A DNA stretch of 57,095 nt, taken from an uncultured Flavobacteriales bacterium (lineage in GTDB: Bacteria; Bacteroidota; Bacteroidia; Palsa-965). A program made the position numbers and the translations under genes. The stretch is taken from contig CALJIF010000117.1 of assembly GCA_937974275.1 (NCBI GenBank), positions 1-57,095 on the forward strand, given 5' to 3'. The notes beneath the pieces are model-generated. The model did not search any database. It saw nothing but the letters and a program-made list of their open reading frames with translations, and was not told where the DNA came from. Below are positions 25,585-35,237 of this stretch, piece by piece (the stretch's first letter is position 1; each line of letters starts with the position of its first letter).

Positions 25585-26760
25585 ATGAGCGACATTAAAT
25601 ACAATTTACGCGGAGTGTCCGCTTCCAAAGAAGATGTGCATAATGCCATCAGCAAGCTGGATAAAGGCTTGTTTCCGAAAGCGTTTTGTAAAGTGGTGCC
25701 CGACATGCTCACTAATGATCCGGAGTACTGTCTGATCATGCATGCTGACGGAGCCGGAACGAAATCATCATTGGCTTACATGTACTGGAAAGAAACCGGC
25801 GATTTGTCGGTTTGGAAAGGCATTGCGCAAGATGCAGTAGTCATGAATACGGATGATTTGTTGTGCGTAGGTGCGACAGATAACATCATGTTGTCTTCAA
25901 CGATCGGAAGAAATAAAAATTTAATTCCAGGCGAAGTAATTAGCGCGGTAATTGCCGGTACGGAAGAGGTCCTGGCGGAATTGCGGGAGTTGGGTATAGG
26001 TATTTACAGTACGGGCGGGGAAACTGCGGATGTTGGTGATTTGGTGCGCACGATGATTGTGGATTCAACCGTAGTATGTCGCATGAAACGCAGCGATGTA
26101 ATCAGCAATGATCGTATTCAGGCCGGAAATGTAATTGTGGGGCTGGCTTCATTTGGTCAGGCCACATACGAAAAGGAATACAACGGTGGCATGGGCAGCA
26201 ACGGTTTAACCAGCGCGCGTCACGATGTTTTTGGAAAATATCTGGCTGCAAAATATCCGGAGAGTTATGATGCATTGGTGCCGGAAGAATTGATTTACAG
26301 CGGTTCCAAAAAACTCACGGACGAAATTGAAGTAGCACCCGGACAGAAAATAACTGCGGGGAAATTGGTGTTGTCACCTACACGTACCTATGCGCCTATC
26401 ATCGCGGAAATATTGAAAACGATGCGCAGCAACATTTACGGCATGGTACATTGCAGTGGTGGTGCGCAAACTAAAGTGTTGCACTTTGTAGAAGACGTGC
26501 ACATTATTAAAGATAACTTGTTCGCTACGCCTCCTTTGTTTCGATTGATTCAAGAGGAAAGTAAAACAGATTGGAAAGAAATGTACAAGGTGTTTAATAT
26601 GGGACACCGTATGGAAATCTATACCGACGAACAAAGTGCACAGCAAATAATTGACATATCAAATAAATTTGGTGTGGAAGCGCAAATCATCGGTCGTGTG
26701 GAAGCTGCTGAAAAAGCAAAAGTGACCATTCGTTCCGAACATGGAGTATTTGAATATTAA
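25585..26760 (+). CDS. purM: Phosphoribosylformylglycinamidine cyclo-ligase
   Basis: A 391-residue AIR synthetase, the purine-pathway enzyme that closes the imidazole ring of formylglycinamidine ribonucleotide using ATP. Motifs: MHADGAGTKSSLAYMYW (the conserved DGxGTK loop), AQDAVVMNTDDLLCVGA, GGETADVGDLVRT, GLASFGQATYEKEYNGGMGSN and the C-terminal half with VHCSGGAQTKVL. Length of about 390 residues is the form seen in Bacteroidota, longer than the ~345 of E. coli. The start at 25585 (MSDIKYNLRGVSASK) follows the terminator T-tract by 3 nt; the upstream in-frame extension would be translated from the terminator hairpin and is rejected. prfA follows 10 nt after the stop, so purM-prfA-pyrF are probably one operon. 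Confidence 0.93.
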   Translation: MSDIKYNLRGVSASKEDVHNAISKLDKGLFPKAFCKVVPDMLTNDPEYCLIMHADGAGTKSSLAYMYWKETGDLSVWKGIAQDAVVMNTDDLLCVGATDNIMLSSTIGRNKNLIPGEVISAVIAGTEEVLAELRELGIGIYSTGGETADVGDLVRTMIVDSTVVCRMKRSDVISNDRIQAGNVIVGLASFGQATYEKEYNGGMGSNGLTSARHDVFGKYLAAKYPESYDALVPEELIYSGSKKLTDEIEVAPGQKITAGKLVLSPTRTYAPIIAEILKTMRSNIYGMVHCSGGAQTKVLHFVEDVHIIKDNLFATPPLFRLIQEESKTDWKEMYKVFNMGHRMEIYTDEQSAQQIIDISNKFGVEAQIIGRVEAAEKAKVTIRSEHGVFEY

Positions 26761-26770
26761 GTAACAAAGC

Positions 26771-27844
26771 ATGTTAGATAAATTAGCGGCGCTGGAAAAG
26801 CGTTACAGAGATATTGAATTTCAATTGGCCGATCCTTCAGTGATTGCCGATATGAAAAAGTTTAAGCAGCTGAATATGGATTATCGTCAGCTGGAGCCCG
26901 TGGTGCAAGCATTTCACGAATACAAGCGTGTAATCGATAATATCGCATCTGCTAAAAACGTATTGAATACCGAAAAGGATCCCGACTTCACCGATATGGC
27001 AAAAGCTGAATTGGATGAGTTGGAACCGAAGAAAGATGAGCTTGAAGAGAAGATTCGCTACTTGCTTATTCCGAAAGATCCGGAAGATGCACGTAATGCT
27101 ATCCTCGAAATTCGCGCAGGAACAGGTGGTGATGAGGCCTCTATATTCGCAGGCGATTTGTTCCGTATGTATGCACGCTATTGCGAAACTGTCGGATTAA
27201 AAGTGGAAGTGGTGGACGAAAGCGAAGGTACTGCGGGTGGCTACAAAGAAATTATTGCAAATATCATTGGCGATAACGCTTACGGAATATTAAAATATGA
27301 ATCGGGAGTGCATCGTGTACAGCGTGTTCCGGAAACGGAAACACAAGGGCGCGTGCACACTTCAGCTGCAACAGTGGTAGTACTACCCGAAGCGGATGAA
27401 GTGGATGTTGTGATCAATCCTGCAGATATTGAGTTGCAGACTGCACGTTCCGGCGGTGCGGGTGGACAGAACGTGAACAAGGTGGAAACGAAAGTGATGT
27501 TGACGCACAAACCAACCGGCATTGTGGTGACGTGTCAGGTAGAGCGTTCACAGCACGGTAACCGCGAGCGTGCCATGCAAATGTTACGGACGAAGTTGTA
27601 CGAAATCGAATTCAATAAAAAGATGGAAGCGGAAACTTCACGACGTAAGTCTATGGTTTCTACCGGCGATCGTTCCGCAAAAATCCGTACATACAATTAC
27701 CCGCAAAGTCGTATTACGGATCACCGCATTGGTCTGACCCAATACAACTTGGATGCGTTTATGAACGGTGAAATTCAACCAATGATTGACGCCTTGCAAA
27801 TGGCTGAAAATGCGGAAAAATTGAAAGAACAAGTAAGTCAATAA
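26771..27844 (+). CDS. prfA: Peptide chain release factor 1
   Basis: A 357-residue class I release factor that reads UAA and UAG and hydrolyses peptidyl-tRNA. It has an N-terminal coiled domain (1-100), the stop-codon-reading tripeptide of the PxT type (PET, 187-189, in HRVQRVPETETQGRVHTS), which is the RF1 rather than the RF2 SPF type, and the peptidyl-hydrolysis motif GGQ at 231-233 in SGGAGGQNVNKVETKV, with the glutamine that PrmC methylates. Length and order are normal. It lies between purM (10 nt) and pyrF (5 nt), so expression is tied to nucleotide genes. Confidence 0.97.
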   Translation: MLDKLAALEKRYRDIEFQLADPSVIADMKKFKQLNMDYRQLEPVVQAFHEYKRVIDNIASAKNVLNTEKDPDFTDMAKAELDELEPKKDELEEKIRYLLIPKDPEDARNAILEIRAGTGGDEASIFAGDLFRMYARYCETVGLKVEVVDESEGTAGGYKEIIANIIGDNAYGILKYESGVHRVQRVPETETQGRVHTSAATVVVLPEADEVDVVINPADIELQTARSGGAGGQNVNKVETKVMLTHKPTGIVVTCQVERSQHGNRERAMQMLRTKLYEIEFNKKMEAETSRRKSMVSTGDRSAKIRTYNYPQSRITDHRIGLTQYNLDAFMNGEIQPMIDALQMAENAEKLKEQVSQ

Positions 27845-27849
27845 GCATT

Positions 27850-28665
27850 ATGAATCGCCAACAACTGATCGCTGCTATTCAACGCAAAAAATCGTTTTTG
27901 TGTGTGGGACTGGATACGGATATTAGAAAGATTCCGCAGCATTTGTTGGATCGCGAGGATCCGGTGGCAGCGTTTAATAAAGCGATTATCGAGGCAACTG
28001 CCGATTTGTGTGTAGCGTATAAGCCCAATCTTGCGTTTTACGAATGTGAAGGAGCGAAAGGATGGGAAAGCCTGCGTGTCACGATGGATGCGGTTCCCGG
28101 CGATTGTTTCACCATTGCGGATGCGAAGCGCGGTGATATCGGTAATACGTCCGGAATGTATGCACGTGCTTTTTTTGAAAATTATAATTTTCATAGTGTT
28201 ACGGTAGCACCTTATATGGGAAGCGATTCCGTGAAACCATTTTTACAATACAATGATCGCTGGGTGATATTGTTGGCGCTTACCAGCAACGAAGGCGCTT
28301 ACGATTTTGAAACGTTGAAATTGCAGGATGGAACGCCGCTCTACGAACAAGTGTTAAAAACATCGTCCGTCTGGGGTAATGCAGAGAATATGATGTATGT
28401 GGTTGGTGCAACGAAAGCAGAGTATTTGAGCGCCATTCGTAAGCTGGTGCCCGATCATTTTTTGTTGGTGCCCGGCGTTGGTGCACAAGGCGGAAGTTTA
28501 GCGGAAGTTGCGCGTTACGGTATGAACAAAGACTGCGGTTTACTCGTTAATGCATCACGATCCATTTTGTACGCCTCTTCAGGTACTGATTTTGCTGAAA
28601 AAGCTCGTGCTGAAGCGCTGAAGATGCAACAAGAAATGGCGCAATTGTTGGAACAGTATTCATAA
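27850..28665 (+). CDS. pyrF: Orotidine 5'-phosphate decarboxylase
   Basis: A 271-residue OMP decarboxylase of the longer group 2 type, catalysing the last step of UMP synthesis. Visible motifs: SFLCVGLDTDIRKIP at the N-terminus (Asp at the ribose site), KPNLAFYE, and the catalytic loop FTIADAKRGDIGNTS, with the DxKxxD tetrad. The phosphate-binding end is LLVPGVGAQGGSLAEV followed by LLVNASRSI. The start ATG lies 5 nt after the prfA stop, and the AsmA-like gene starts 19 nt after its stop. Confidence 0.95.
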   Translation: MNRQQLIAAIQRKKSFLCVGLDTDIRKIPQHLLDREDPVAAFNKAIIEATADLCVAYKPNLAFYECEGAKGWESLRVTMDAVPGDCFTIADAKRGDIGNTSGMYARAFFENYNFHSVTVAPYMGSDSVKPFLQYNDRWVILLALTSNEGAYDFETLKLQDGTPLYEQVLKTSSVWGNAENMMYVVGATKAEYLSAIRKLVPDHFLLVPGVGAQGGSLAEVARYGMNKDCGLLVNASRSILYASSGTDFAEKARAEALKMQQEMAQLLEQYS

Positions 28666-28684
28666 TTCATTTTTACTACGACAT

Positions 28685-31600
28685 ATGACGGCATTCCTGC
28701 GATCGAAAAAAATCTGGAAACGAGCCGTATTCATTGTTGTGGTGTTGCCCGTCTTACTTTTCGTAACCGCAATTACGATCGTTTATTTTAATCAACAAAA
28801 AATCGCTCAACATATTCTGGATGAGGTGAATTCCGGCATTCGTGGTCGTGTAACCATGAGTCACAGTTCGGTTGCGCCGTTTGCTGACTTTCCCTACATC
28901 ACGGTCGATTTGCACGACGTTCGCTTATTTAAGGACAAACAGGCCAACACAGAACCGATAGCTGATATTCAGCACTTGTTTGTGGGTTTTGACATATGGT
29001 CTGTAACGGGAGGCTCATTCGAACTAGGATCTATTAAATTAAAAAACGGGAAACTTTTAATAATTCAACACGTGGACGGCACAACAAACGTCGGGAATGT
29101 GTTTGAGTCTTTGGAAGTAGATACTACGTCTGCAAGTTCAGGAACTAAAATCGATTTACATTCCATAAAACTCGATTCCGTTGATGTTCGCAAAATCAAT
29201 GAAGCAACAGGTTTACAGGTTGATGCGCTGATTCATCAGGCAAAGGCGGGAGTAAGTATGTCGGATGATCATTTTGATGTGGAACTTGATGCGAAATCTA
29301 CCGTAACAATTTTAATGGAAAACGATACCACTTTTCTGCATGATAAGCACGTGGATCTGAACACCGGAATTCGGATTGATCATAAAAAAGGGAAGTTGGA
29401 CTTCGATCATTCCATCGTAAAAATTGAAGGTACAGAGATTGAAATGAAAGGCGGCATCGATTTATTTGATGATATCAATATGAACCTGCAGTTTGAAGGA
29501 AACAAGCCGAATTTCGAACTGTTTATGGCATTTGCTCCGCCCGAGTTACAGCCTTTCCTGGCGCAATACGACAACCGCGGAAAAATTTATTTTAATTGTT
29601 CCTTAAAAGGTAAAACCTTAAACGGGCAACAACCTGCTATTAATGCGAAATTCGGATGCGAGCAAGCTTATTTCGCAAATACGAATACGAAGAAGAAATT
29701 GGACCAGATGCATTTCGCCGGTTCGTTCACAAATGGTGATAGTCTCAATTTATCTACCATGGAATTCCGCCTCAATGATTTCTTCGCGAAGCCTGATGCG
29801 GGAGAGTTTAGCGGTGATCTGGTAGTGAAAAATTTCGAAGCTCCGGATATTGATTTGTCTCTGAAATCTGATTTCGATCTGGAATTTTTAGCAAAATTTC
29901 TAAACGTGGAATCCTTGCAAAATTTGAAAGGACGCGTCTTGTTGTCCATGAAGTTTCACGATTTAATTGATCCTAAGCATCCGGAACGTAGTTTGGAAAA
30001 ATTAAATGAATCGTACGAAACACAATTAACCGTAAGTAAACTCAGTTTTAAAAGTCCCGACTTTTATCTGCCGTTACAGAATTTGGATTTGAAAGCGCAC
30101 ATGGATGGACACAGCGCGCTGATTGATTATTGTAATGTTCAGGTGGGCAACAGTGATGTTTCCCTTTCCGGAAGTGTGAGCGATTTGCCTGCAATCATTC
30201 ATCATTCCTCAGATAAAGTGGAATCGAAATTGAATATTCGTTCCAAAAAATTAGATTTAAAACAATTAACATCCAACGATACGGCGAATAAAAAACCGTT
30301 TAATGAAGTCATTCGCGATTTGAGTCTGGGCTTACATTTTGTGAGTTCTGCGAAGGCATTTACGGAGTCACCTAATTTACCCATCGGTGAATTTTTTATC
30401 GATAATTTGTACGCCGATATGCAAAACTATCCGCATCGTTTACACGATTTCCATGCGGATATTATTATTGATACGATTGACTTCAATGTAATTGATTTTA
30501 CCGGGATCATTGATGAAAGCGATTTTCATTTCAACGGTAAACTTACCCACTACGACATGTGGTTTTTGGAGCATCCTAAAGGTGATACACGTTTGGAGTT
30601 TGACCTGACTTCAAAATTGCTGCAACTGGATGATGTGTTTGCGTACAACGGAGAAAACTACGTGCCGGAAGACTGGCGCCATGAAGAACTGCGCGGTTTC
30701 AAATTTCACGGTCATGCGGATTTGCATTTTAACGAAGGGTTACAATCAACTGATATTTACATGGATCGTGTTGATGCTTCCTTAAAAGTGCATCCGTTAA
30801 AACTGGAACGATTCGGAGGACGTTTCCATATCGAACATGAACAGGTCAGTGTTACGCAATGCAAGGGCAAAGCCGGGAAGTCCGATTGGACCATGGATTT
30901 AGATTACTTCTTCGGAAAGGATGAAAAGAAACGCAAGAAAAAAGATCGTTTGGTGTTTAGTTCAAGTGTGTTGGATTTTGACGAGTTGTTTTCGTATGTG
31001 CCGGAGAAAGCCGAAGCCCGAGAAGGCAGTGCACACGACAGCGTATTTAACATTTACACCGTTCCGTTTCCGGATATGGACTATCAATTGTCCATCGGTC
31101 GAATGAACTACCACAAGTATTTGTTGACGAGTGTTACAGCAAAGTTGCACACTACTAAAAATCATTATTTATACATCGACACATTGAGCATGGGTATAGC
31201 CGGTGGAACTATGCACGTGAAAGGATATTTTGATGGTTCGGACCCGAATAAAATTTATTTTAATCCGATAATTAAAACAAATAAAGTTCAACTCGATCAG
31301 TTATTATTCAAATTCGACAACTTCGGGCAAGACTATGTACTCTCCAATAATTTACACGGGCAGTTAACGTCTACGATTACCGGTAAAATTCGCACTCACG
31401 CCGATTTAGTTCCCATCCTCGAAGAGTCTGATATCAGCATAGCCGCAACGGTGTACAATGGCCGTTTAGAAAACTACGCACCTTTCGAAGCTCTATCGCC
31501 GTACTTCCCCGACAAAAACTGGAAGCAAGTTCGTTTCGATACCTTAAGCAACACCTTTCAGGTGAAGAACGGCAAGTTGATCATTCCGTTAATGACCATC

Positions 31601-31864
31601 AACTCCACACTAGGTTATTTACAAATGGACGGAGAACAAGAAATGGTGGGGCAAGGGCTAATGAACTATCATTTCCGCATTCCGATGAGTTTGGTAACGG
31701 AAGTCAGTATGAATGCGCTGTTTGGCAAGAAGAACAACAGTAACGCCACACAAGACGACGAGATCCAATACATGGAAGACGACAAAAACACCCGCTTCCT
31801 GCACCTGCAAATGACGGGAACTTCGGATAAGTTGGTGGTGAAGCCGGTGAGGAAGAAGAGGTAG
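28685..31864 (+). CDS. AsmA-like envelope protein
   Basis: A 1059-residue protein with one N-terminal membrane helix (AVFIVVVLPVLLFVTAITIVYF) and a long, regularly beta-rich periplasmic body. The opening VNSGIRGRVTMSHSSVAPFADFPYITVDLHDVRLF and the repeated LDLKAHMDG- and SLSGSVSD-type units are as in AsmA/TamB-type proteins, which form long grooves and are implicated in phospholipid transfer to the outer membrane. The C-terminal ~250 residues contain the AsmA-like C-terminal pattern (YNGRLENYAPFEALSPYF, then NSTLGYLQMDGEQEM) and a basic end. Its exact substrate is unknown. It is the last gene of the purM-prfA-pyrF group; no obvious terminator follows. Confidence 0.85.
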   Translation: MTAFLRSKKIWKRAVFIVVVLPVLLFVTAITIVYFNQQKIAQHILDEVNSGIRGRVTMSHSSVAPFADFPYITVDLHDVRLFKDKQANTEPIADIQHLFVGFDIWSVTGGSFELGSIKLKNGKLLIIQHVDGTTNVGNVFESLEVDTTSASSGTKIDLHSIKLDSVDVRKINEATGLQVDALIHQAKAGVSMSDDHFDVELDAKSTVTILMENDTTFLHDKHVDLNTGIRIDHKKGKLDFDHSIVKIEGTEIEMKGGIDLFDDINMNLQFEGNKPNFELFMAFAPPELQPFLAQYDNRGKIYFNCSLKGKTLNGQQPAINAKFGCEQAYFANTNTKKKLDQMHFAGSFTNGDSLNLSTMEFRLNDFFAKPDAGEFSGDLVVKNFEAPDIDLSLKSDFDLEFLAKFLNVESLQNLKGRVLLSMKFHDLIDPKHPERSLEKLNESYETQLTVSKLSFKSPDFYLPLQNLDLKAHMDGHSALIDYCNVQVGNSDVSLSGSVSDLPAIIHHSSDKVESKLNIRSKKLDLKQLTSNDTANKKPFNEVIRDLSLGLHFVSSAKAFTESPNLPIGEFFIDNLYADMQNYPHRLHDFHADIIIDTIDFNVIDFTGIIDESDFHFNGKLTHYDMWFLEHPKGDTRLEFDLTSKLLQLDDVFAYNGENYVPEDWRHEELRGFKFHGHADLHFNEGLQSTDIYMDRVDASLKVHPLKLERFGGRFHIEHEQVSVTQCKGKAGKSDWTMDLDYFFGKDEKKRKKKDRLVFSSSVLDFDELFSYVPEKAEAREGSAHDSVFNIYTVPFPDMDYQLSIGRMNYHKYLLTSVTAKLHTTKNHYLYIDTLSMGIAGGTMHVKGYFDGSDPNKIYFNPIIKTNKVQLDQLLFKFDNFGQDYVLSNNLHGQLTSTITGKIRTHADLVPILEESDISIAATVYNGRLENYAPFEALSPYFPDKNWKQVRFDTLSNTFQVKNGKLIIPLMTINSTLGYLQMDGEQEMVGQGLMNYHFRIPMSLVTEVSMNALFGKKNNSNATQDDEIQYMEDDKNTRFLHLQMTGTSDKLVVKPVRKKR

Positions 31865-31997
31865 GGGTTAACTTACCAGAGTGGTAACATGTTCGACTGA
31901 TTATTGACAGTAGTTAGTAATTGATTTCAAGTGTATCGAGCCGACTGCGAATATTATCTTCTCCAAATGCATGTTGGCAGTAATTATAATGTAGAAT

Positions 31998-32525
31998 TTA
32001 ATTATTGGAATTATCTACTTCCAATTCTTTCCATTTCCCCGTTTTTTCCGTTGCGTCCCAAATTCGGAGTTGCAGGTGTTTAGCAAATAGTGCTGCGCAT
32101 TCGAATGCCTCTTCGGTAGAGTAAGTTTCGAATACGGTTATTCGTTTGTTTTTAGCAGTAATTAAGTTGACTTGGATAACCGAATAGCGCCTTTTGTATC
32201 CAATGTTAGAGCGTCCTCGTGTTATGCGGGCGTATGTGGTTCGAAATATAGAAACGTATTGTAATGGCGGGAAGTCATTCCAATCTATTTCGCTTGGCGA
32301 TCCGGGCCTCGAGATTAGTCGGTACCTCTTTTTTGTAAAGTCCACTTCTATTCCTGTCCGGTGCATAAAGAAGGCAATTGCGGCCAGTAAGATAATGCCA
32401 CTTACCAGGTAAAAAGTTCTTGTTATTGTGAGTATTGAAATTGCAATCAGTATAACAGCAATTCTCGAAAATAGTGCACGGTTTCTATTGTAATAATAAA
32501 TGTAATTTGAATGAGATGAGATCAT
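31998..32525 (-). CDS. Hypothetical two-helix membrane protein
   Basis: A 175-residue protein I do not recognise. Residues ~18-55 hold two hydrophobic segments in tandem (IAVILIAISILTI and LVSGIILLAAIAFFM), then a PH-like or photosystem-I-assembly-like soluble part with FTKKRYRLIS, SEIDWNDFPPLQYVSIFRTTYAR and ITVFETYSTEEAFECAALFAKHL. This arrangement, two helices followed by a small beta domain, resembles bacterial PH-like membrane proteins, but the match is weak. It is isolated: its upstream neighbour is divergent, and 133 nt without a gene separate it from the AsmA-like gene. The basic linker after the helices suggests the soluble part is cytoplasmic. Confidence 0.65.
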   Translation of the reverse strand: MISSHSNYIYYYNRNRALFSRIAVILIAISILTITRTFYLVSGIILLAAIAFFMHRTGIEVDFTKKRYRLISRPGSPSEIDWNDFPPLQYVSIFRTTYARITRGRSNIGYKRRYSVIQVNLITAKNKRITVFETYSTEEAFECAALFAKHLQLRIWDATEKTGKWKELEVDNSNN

Positions 32526-32695
32526 TGCTTATTAATTCAATTAGTGGTTCATGGAAACCTTGCTGCAATTTACACTATTAAATTTATTCGGTAGTTCATC
32601 GGAACGGCTATCCGCTTGGCTGTAAATATTCATTGAGTCGACAAAAAAATGTCCTCCCAATCCGTTCCTTTTCTTCACATCTTCGTTATACGCGT

Positions 32696-34405
32696 ATGAA
32701 ACTATGGAAGTATTTAGGATGCTGGTTGGCGGTGGTGCCGGCTGTGCAAGGGCAGCAGGTTATGGTGCAGCCGGAATCAAAAGGTTTAATTGAATATCGT
32801 ACCACACATGCGGGGGCGTTGCGTGCGGGTGGTGCTGATGGTAAAACGTGGTACTATACGCCGTTTAAGCAAACAGCCCTGCCGCGTTTTGTGGTGAATG
32901 TGCCGTCGTACTTACAGCCGAAATTGGAATTGCCGGATGCGGTGTGGTTCGATCCTTTGTCGGCTTTGGGCGGTTCGGCAGGAGAACGTGGCGGAAGGGG
33001 CGTGTTTATTCGTCAGGATGTGGGAACGCCTTCTGCTACCAATCCGCAGGTGTTGCCGGCTTCTCTGCGTTTTTACGTGGATACTGCTCTACTGCGGGTA
33101 AACTATAACGGCAACTTGTGGACGGAACAATTACCCGAAACGGTGATACAATCTTATTTCCGCCCGTTTTATTTTCGGAAATACGAAGTAACGAATGCCG
33201 AATACCGCGAATTTGTAAAGGCGGTGCAAGATTCCATCATGCGCGTGCGACTAGGTTATGTGAAAGCAGACGGGATATTGGATCGTGATGTGAAAATTGA
33301 TTTATCCGATACCGCAGTGCGCAATAAAACAAAGATGTTCTTGCCGCCAGGTGAGCGATTTTATTCCTATCCGGAAATTGACACGAGGCAGTTGTTGTAT
33401 GCGTACACTAATCCCAATCAGCAAGGACAAACATATATTACGCATGTTTACCCCGATACGGTGTGTTGGATGAAGGATTTTACGTACTCATTTAACGAAC
33501 CCATGACGAATATGTACAACTGGCATCCGGCGTACGATCATTATCCTGTCGTGGGTGTGAGTTATTATCAGGCTTGTGCGTATTTGCATTGGCGTACACA
33601 AGAATTAAATAAAGCATGGAAGAAAAAGGGTGGGCGAGGAACATTACGTTGTGAGCTGCCTTCGGAACGGGAATGGGATATGGTAACCACCGTTATTAAA
33701 AAAGAAAATAAATGGTGGTACTTTTCGGATAATTATAATAATTATGCCGATAACAGTTGGAATACCGATTTATTAGTGCGGTACGATGCTTCGAAATCGC
33801 CACCGATATACAATGCGAAAGATGAAGAGCCTAAGGGCAATGTAGTAAATGCAGAAAAGAAGCTGTTGTTTACTTGGGGCGGTTATTGGAATCCGTTGCG
33901 GGAGAAATTGCTAGACCACCATACGACGCCGGGGAATTATGTGGAACAGGATGGAGCTTTTCATACAAGTCCGGTTTGTTTTAACGAAAAGGGAGTAACG
34001 CTGGATGGCAAGGTGATACAAGGCAAAAAATACGGAAAAGAAGAAGTGCCTTTCTACTCGAAGCTTCATCGTGATCCGTATACGGGCATTTACAACCTGG
34101 ACGGGAACGTGAGTGAATGGATGCGCGATGAAGTGAGTGCATGGAAGAAGATTTTCGCCAAGCATCAGGAGCCGCGGGAGTCGCCGGATGCGCGTGAGCG
34201 TTTGTTGGTGTGGCAAGTGGAGCGCTACTATGCCGAGCAGTTGCCTGCGGAAGGACGTTTAGTGCGTGGAAGTAATTGGTACGACGAGCGGTACAGTTGT
34301 ATTGGTGGTCGTAATGTTGCCGGGATTCAGTGTAAGACGTATTTACAGGAAGAAGAGCAGCATTGTACGGTGGGCTTTCGTTATGTGGTGTGGGTGGATA
34401 ATTGA
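32696..34405 (+). CDS. SUMF1/FGE-fold protein, GldJ/GldK-like
   Basis: A 569-residue exported protein. Signal peptide MKLWKYLGCWLAVVPAVQG with type I-like cleavage. The SUMF1 (formylglycine-generating-enzyme) fold is evident in FYFRKYEVTNAEYREFV, VCWMKDFTYSFNEPMTNMY, NWHPAYDHYPVVGVSYYQACAYLHWRT, GNVSEWMRDE, LVRGSNWYDERYSCIGGRN and the final VGFRYVVWVD. The FTYSFNEPM and WHPAYDHYPVVGVSY segments are most like gliding proteins GldJ and GldK. There is no lipobox, so it is not a standard GldJ/K lipoprotein. The start ATG 32696 is chosen because it begins the signal peptide; an upstream frame adds 21 non-signal residues. Enzymatic FGE activity is unlikely. Confidence 0.85.
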   Translation: MKLWKYLGCWLAVVPAVQGQQVMVQPESKGLIEYRTTHAGALRAGGADGKTWYYTPFKQTALPRFVVNVPSYLQPKLELPDAVWFDPLSALGGSAGERGGRGVFIRQDVGTPSATNPQVLPASLRFYVDTALLRVNYNGNLWTEQLPETVIQSYFRPFYFRKYEVTNAEYREFVKAVQDSIMRVRLGYVKADGILDRDVKIDLSDTAVRNKTKMFLPPGERFYSYPEIDTRQLLYAYTNPNQQGQTYITHVYPDTVCWMKDFTYSFNEPMTNMYNWHPAYDHYPVVGVSYYQACAYLHWRTQELNKAWKKKGGRGTLRCELPSEREWDMVTTVIKKENKWWYFSDNYNNYADNSWNTDLLVRYDASKSPPIYNAKDEEPKGNVVNAEKKLLFTWGGYWNPLREKLLDHHTTPGNYVEQDGAFHTSPVCFNEKGVTLDGKVIQGKKYGKEEVPFYSKLHRDPYTGIYNLDGNVSEWMRDEVSAWKKIFAKHQEPRESPDARERLLVWQVERYYAEQLPAEGRLVRGSNWYDERYSCIGGRNVAGIQCKTYLQEEEQHCTVGFRYVVWVDN

Positions 34406-34442
34406 TTGATGATGTTAACTTGTAGCAGCCGATGGTGATGAC

Positions 34443-35237
34443 TTACACCTGTTGTGAGTCGCGTTGATGTATGTGTTCTAAAAACCCTGACCATAAGCGC
34501 ATTCGTTTTTCTAAAGCAGTCTTTACTACTGTTAACGCTTGATCTGTGTAGTCGGGATGTGCCGTGCATAAACGTTCTGTCATTTGCAAAGCTAATTGGC
34601 TGTGATGGTCACCATCAACTTCTATATGCCTTTCGAGATAATACTTGAACGTACCAATACTGTTCGGAAATCGGGCGTGCAGGTCATTGACCAAACTCAT
34701 GAACATTCCCGGGATTAAATCTTCTCGCCCAAAGGTGAAGACGGCGGATAGTAGGTGCGGCTGTTTACTATCGATAATACTAAAGGTGAATCGAACAAAT
34801 TCGCGAGCGGCATTCGGCACTTGGGCTTCCTCAAAGGCGCGTTCTAAATCCCCGTGTTTTTGCAATGCGTCGATGAATGTGCGAATACTTGTAGTATCAG
34901 CCCCGCACTGTTGCATGGCATCCAGATACAACTCAAAATGGCTTTTGCGTATTCCATTCTGGTCAACATCTGCTTCTTCACCAACCACGATTTCGTTAAT
35001 CAGGTAACGCGTATCGGCAAAACCTTTCGGAAACCAGGGAACTTGTACACACGTGAGTTCGCGTTGCAATGCTTTGAGGAGGGACATAAAGTCCCAAACT
35101 GCAAAAACATGGTACTGCATACATACACGCACGTGTTGAATGGTTTTTATTTCTGCATATACGGGATGCTGAACAATGTCGTTTTTTAGCGGGGCAATTG
35201 CTGATTGAATAGCGGAAATAGGTGTGTGCATAACCAA
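34443..35237 (-). CDS. DUF3050 domain-containing protein
   Basis: A 264-residue soluble protein that matches the DUF3050 family (heme-oxygenase-like all-helical fold). Typical segments: VYAEIKTIQHVRVCMQYHVF, AVWDFMSLLKALQREL, VPWFPKGFADTRYLINEIVVGEEAD, RKSHFELYLDAMQQCGADT and FTFGREDLIPGMF. Conserved His and Glu residues (HPVYAEI; EIVVGEEAD; HFELYLDAM; YYLERHIEVDGDHH) could form a di-metal site as in heme-oxygenase-like diiron proteins; this is inference. No signal peptide. Convergent with the SUMF1 gene (37 nt between stops). Its role is not known. Confidence 0.82.
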   Translation of the reverse strand: MVMHTPISAIQSAIAPLKNDIVQHPVYAEIKTIQHVRVCMQYHVFAVWDFMSLLKALQRELTCVQVPWFPKGFADTRYLINEIVVGEEADVDQNGIRKSHFELYLDAMQQCGADTTSIRTFIDALQKHGDLERAFEEAQVPNAAREFVRFTFSIIDSKQPHLLSAVFTFGREDLIPGMFMSLVNDLHARFPNSIGTFKYYLERHIEVDGDHHSQLALQMTERLCTAHPDYTDQALTVVKTALEKRMRLWSGFLEHIHQRDSQQV

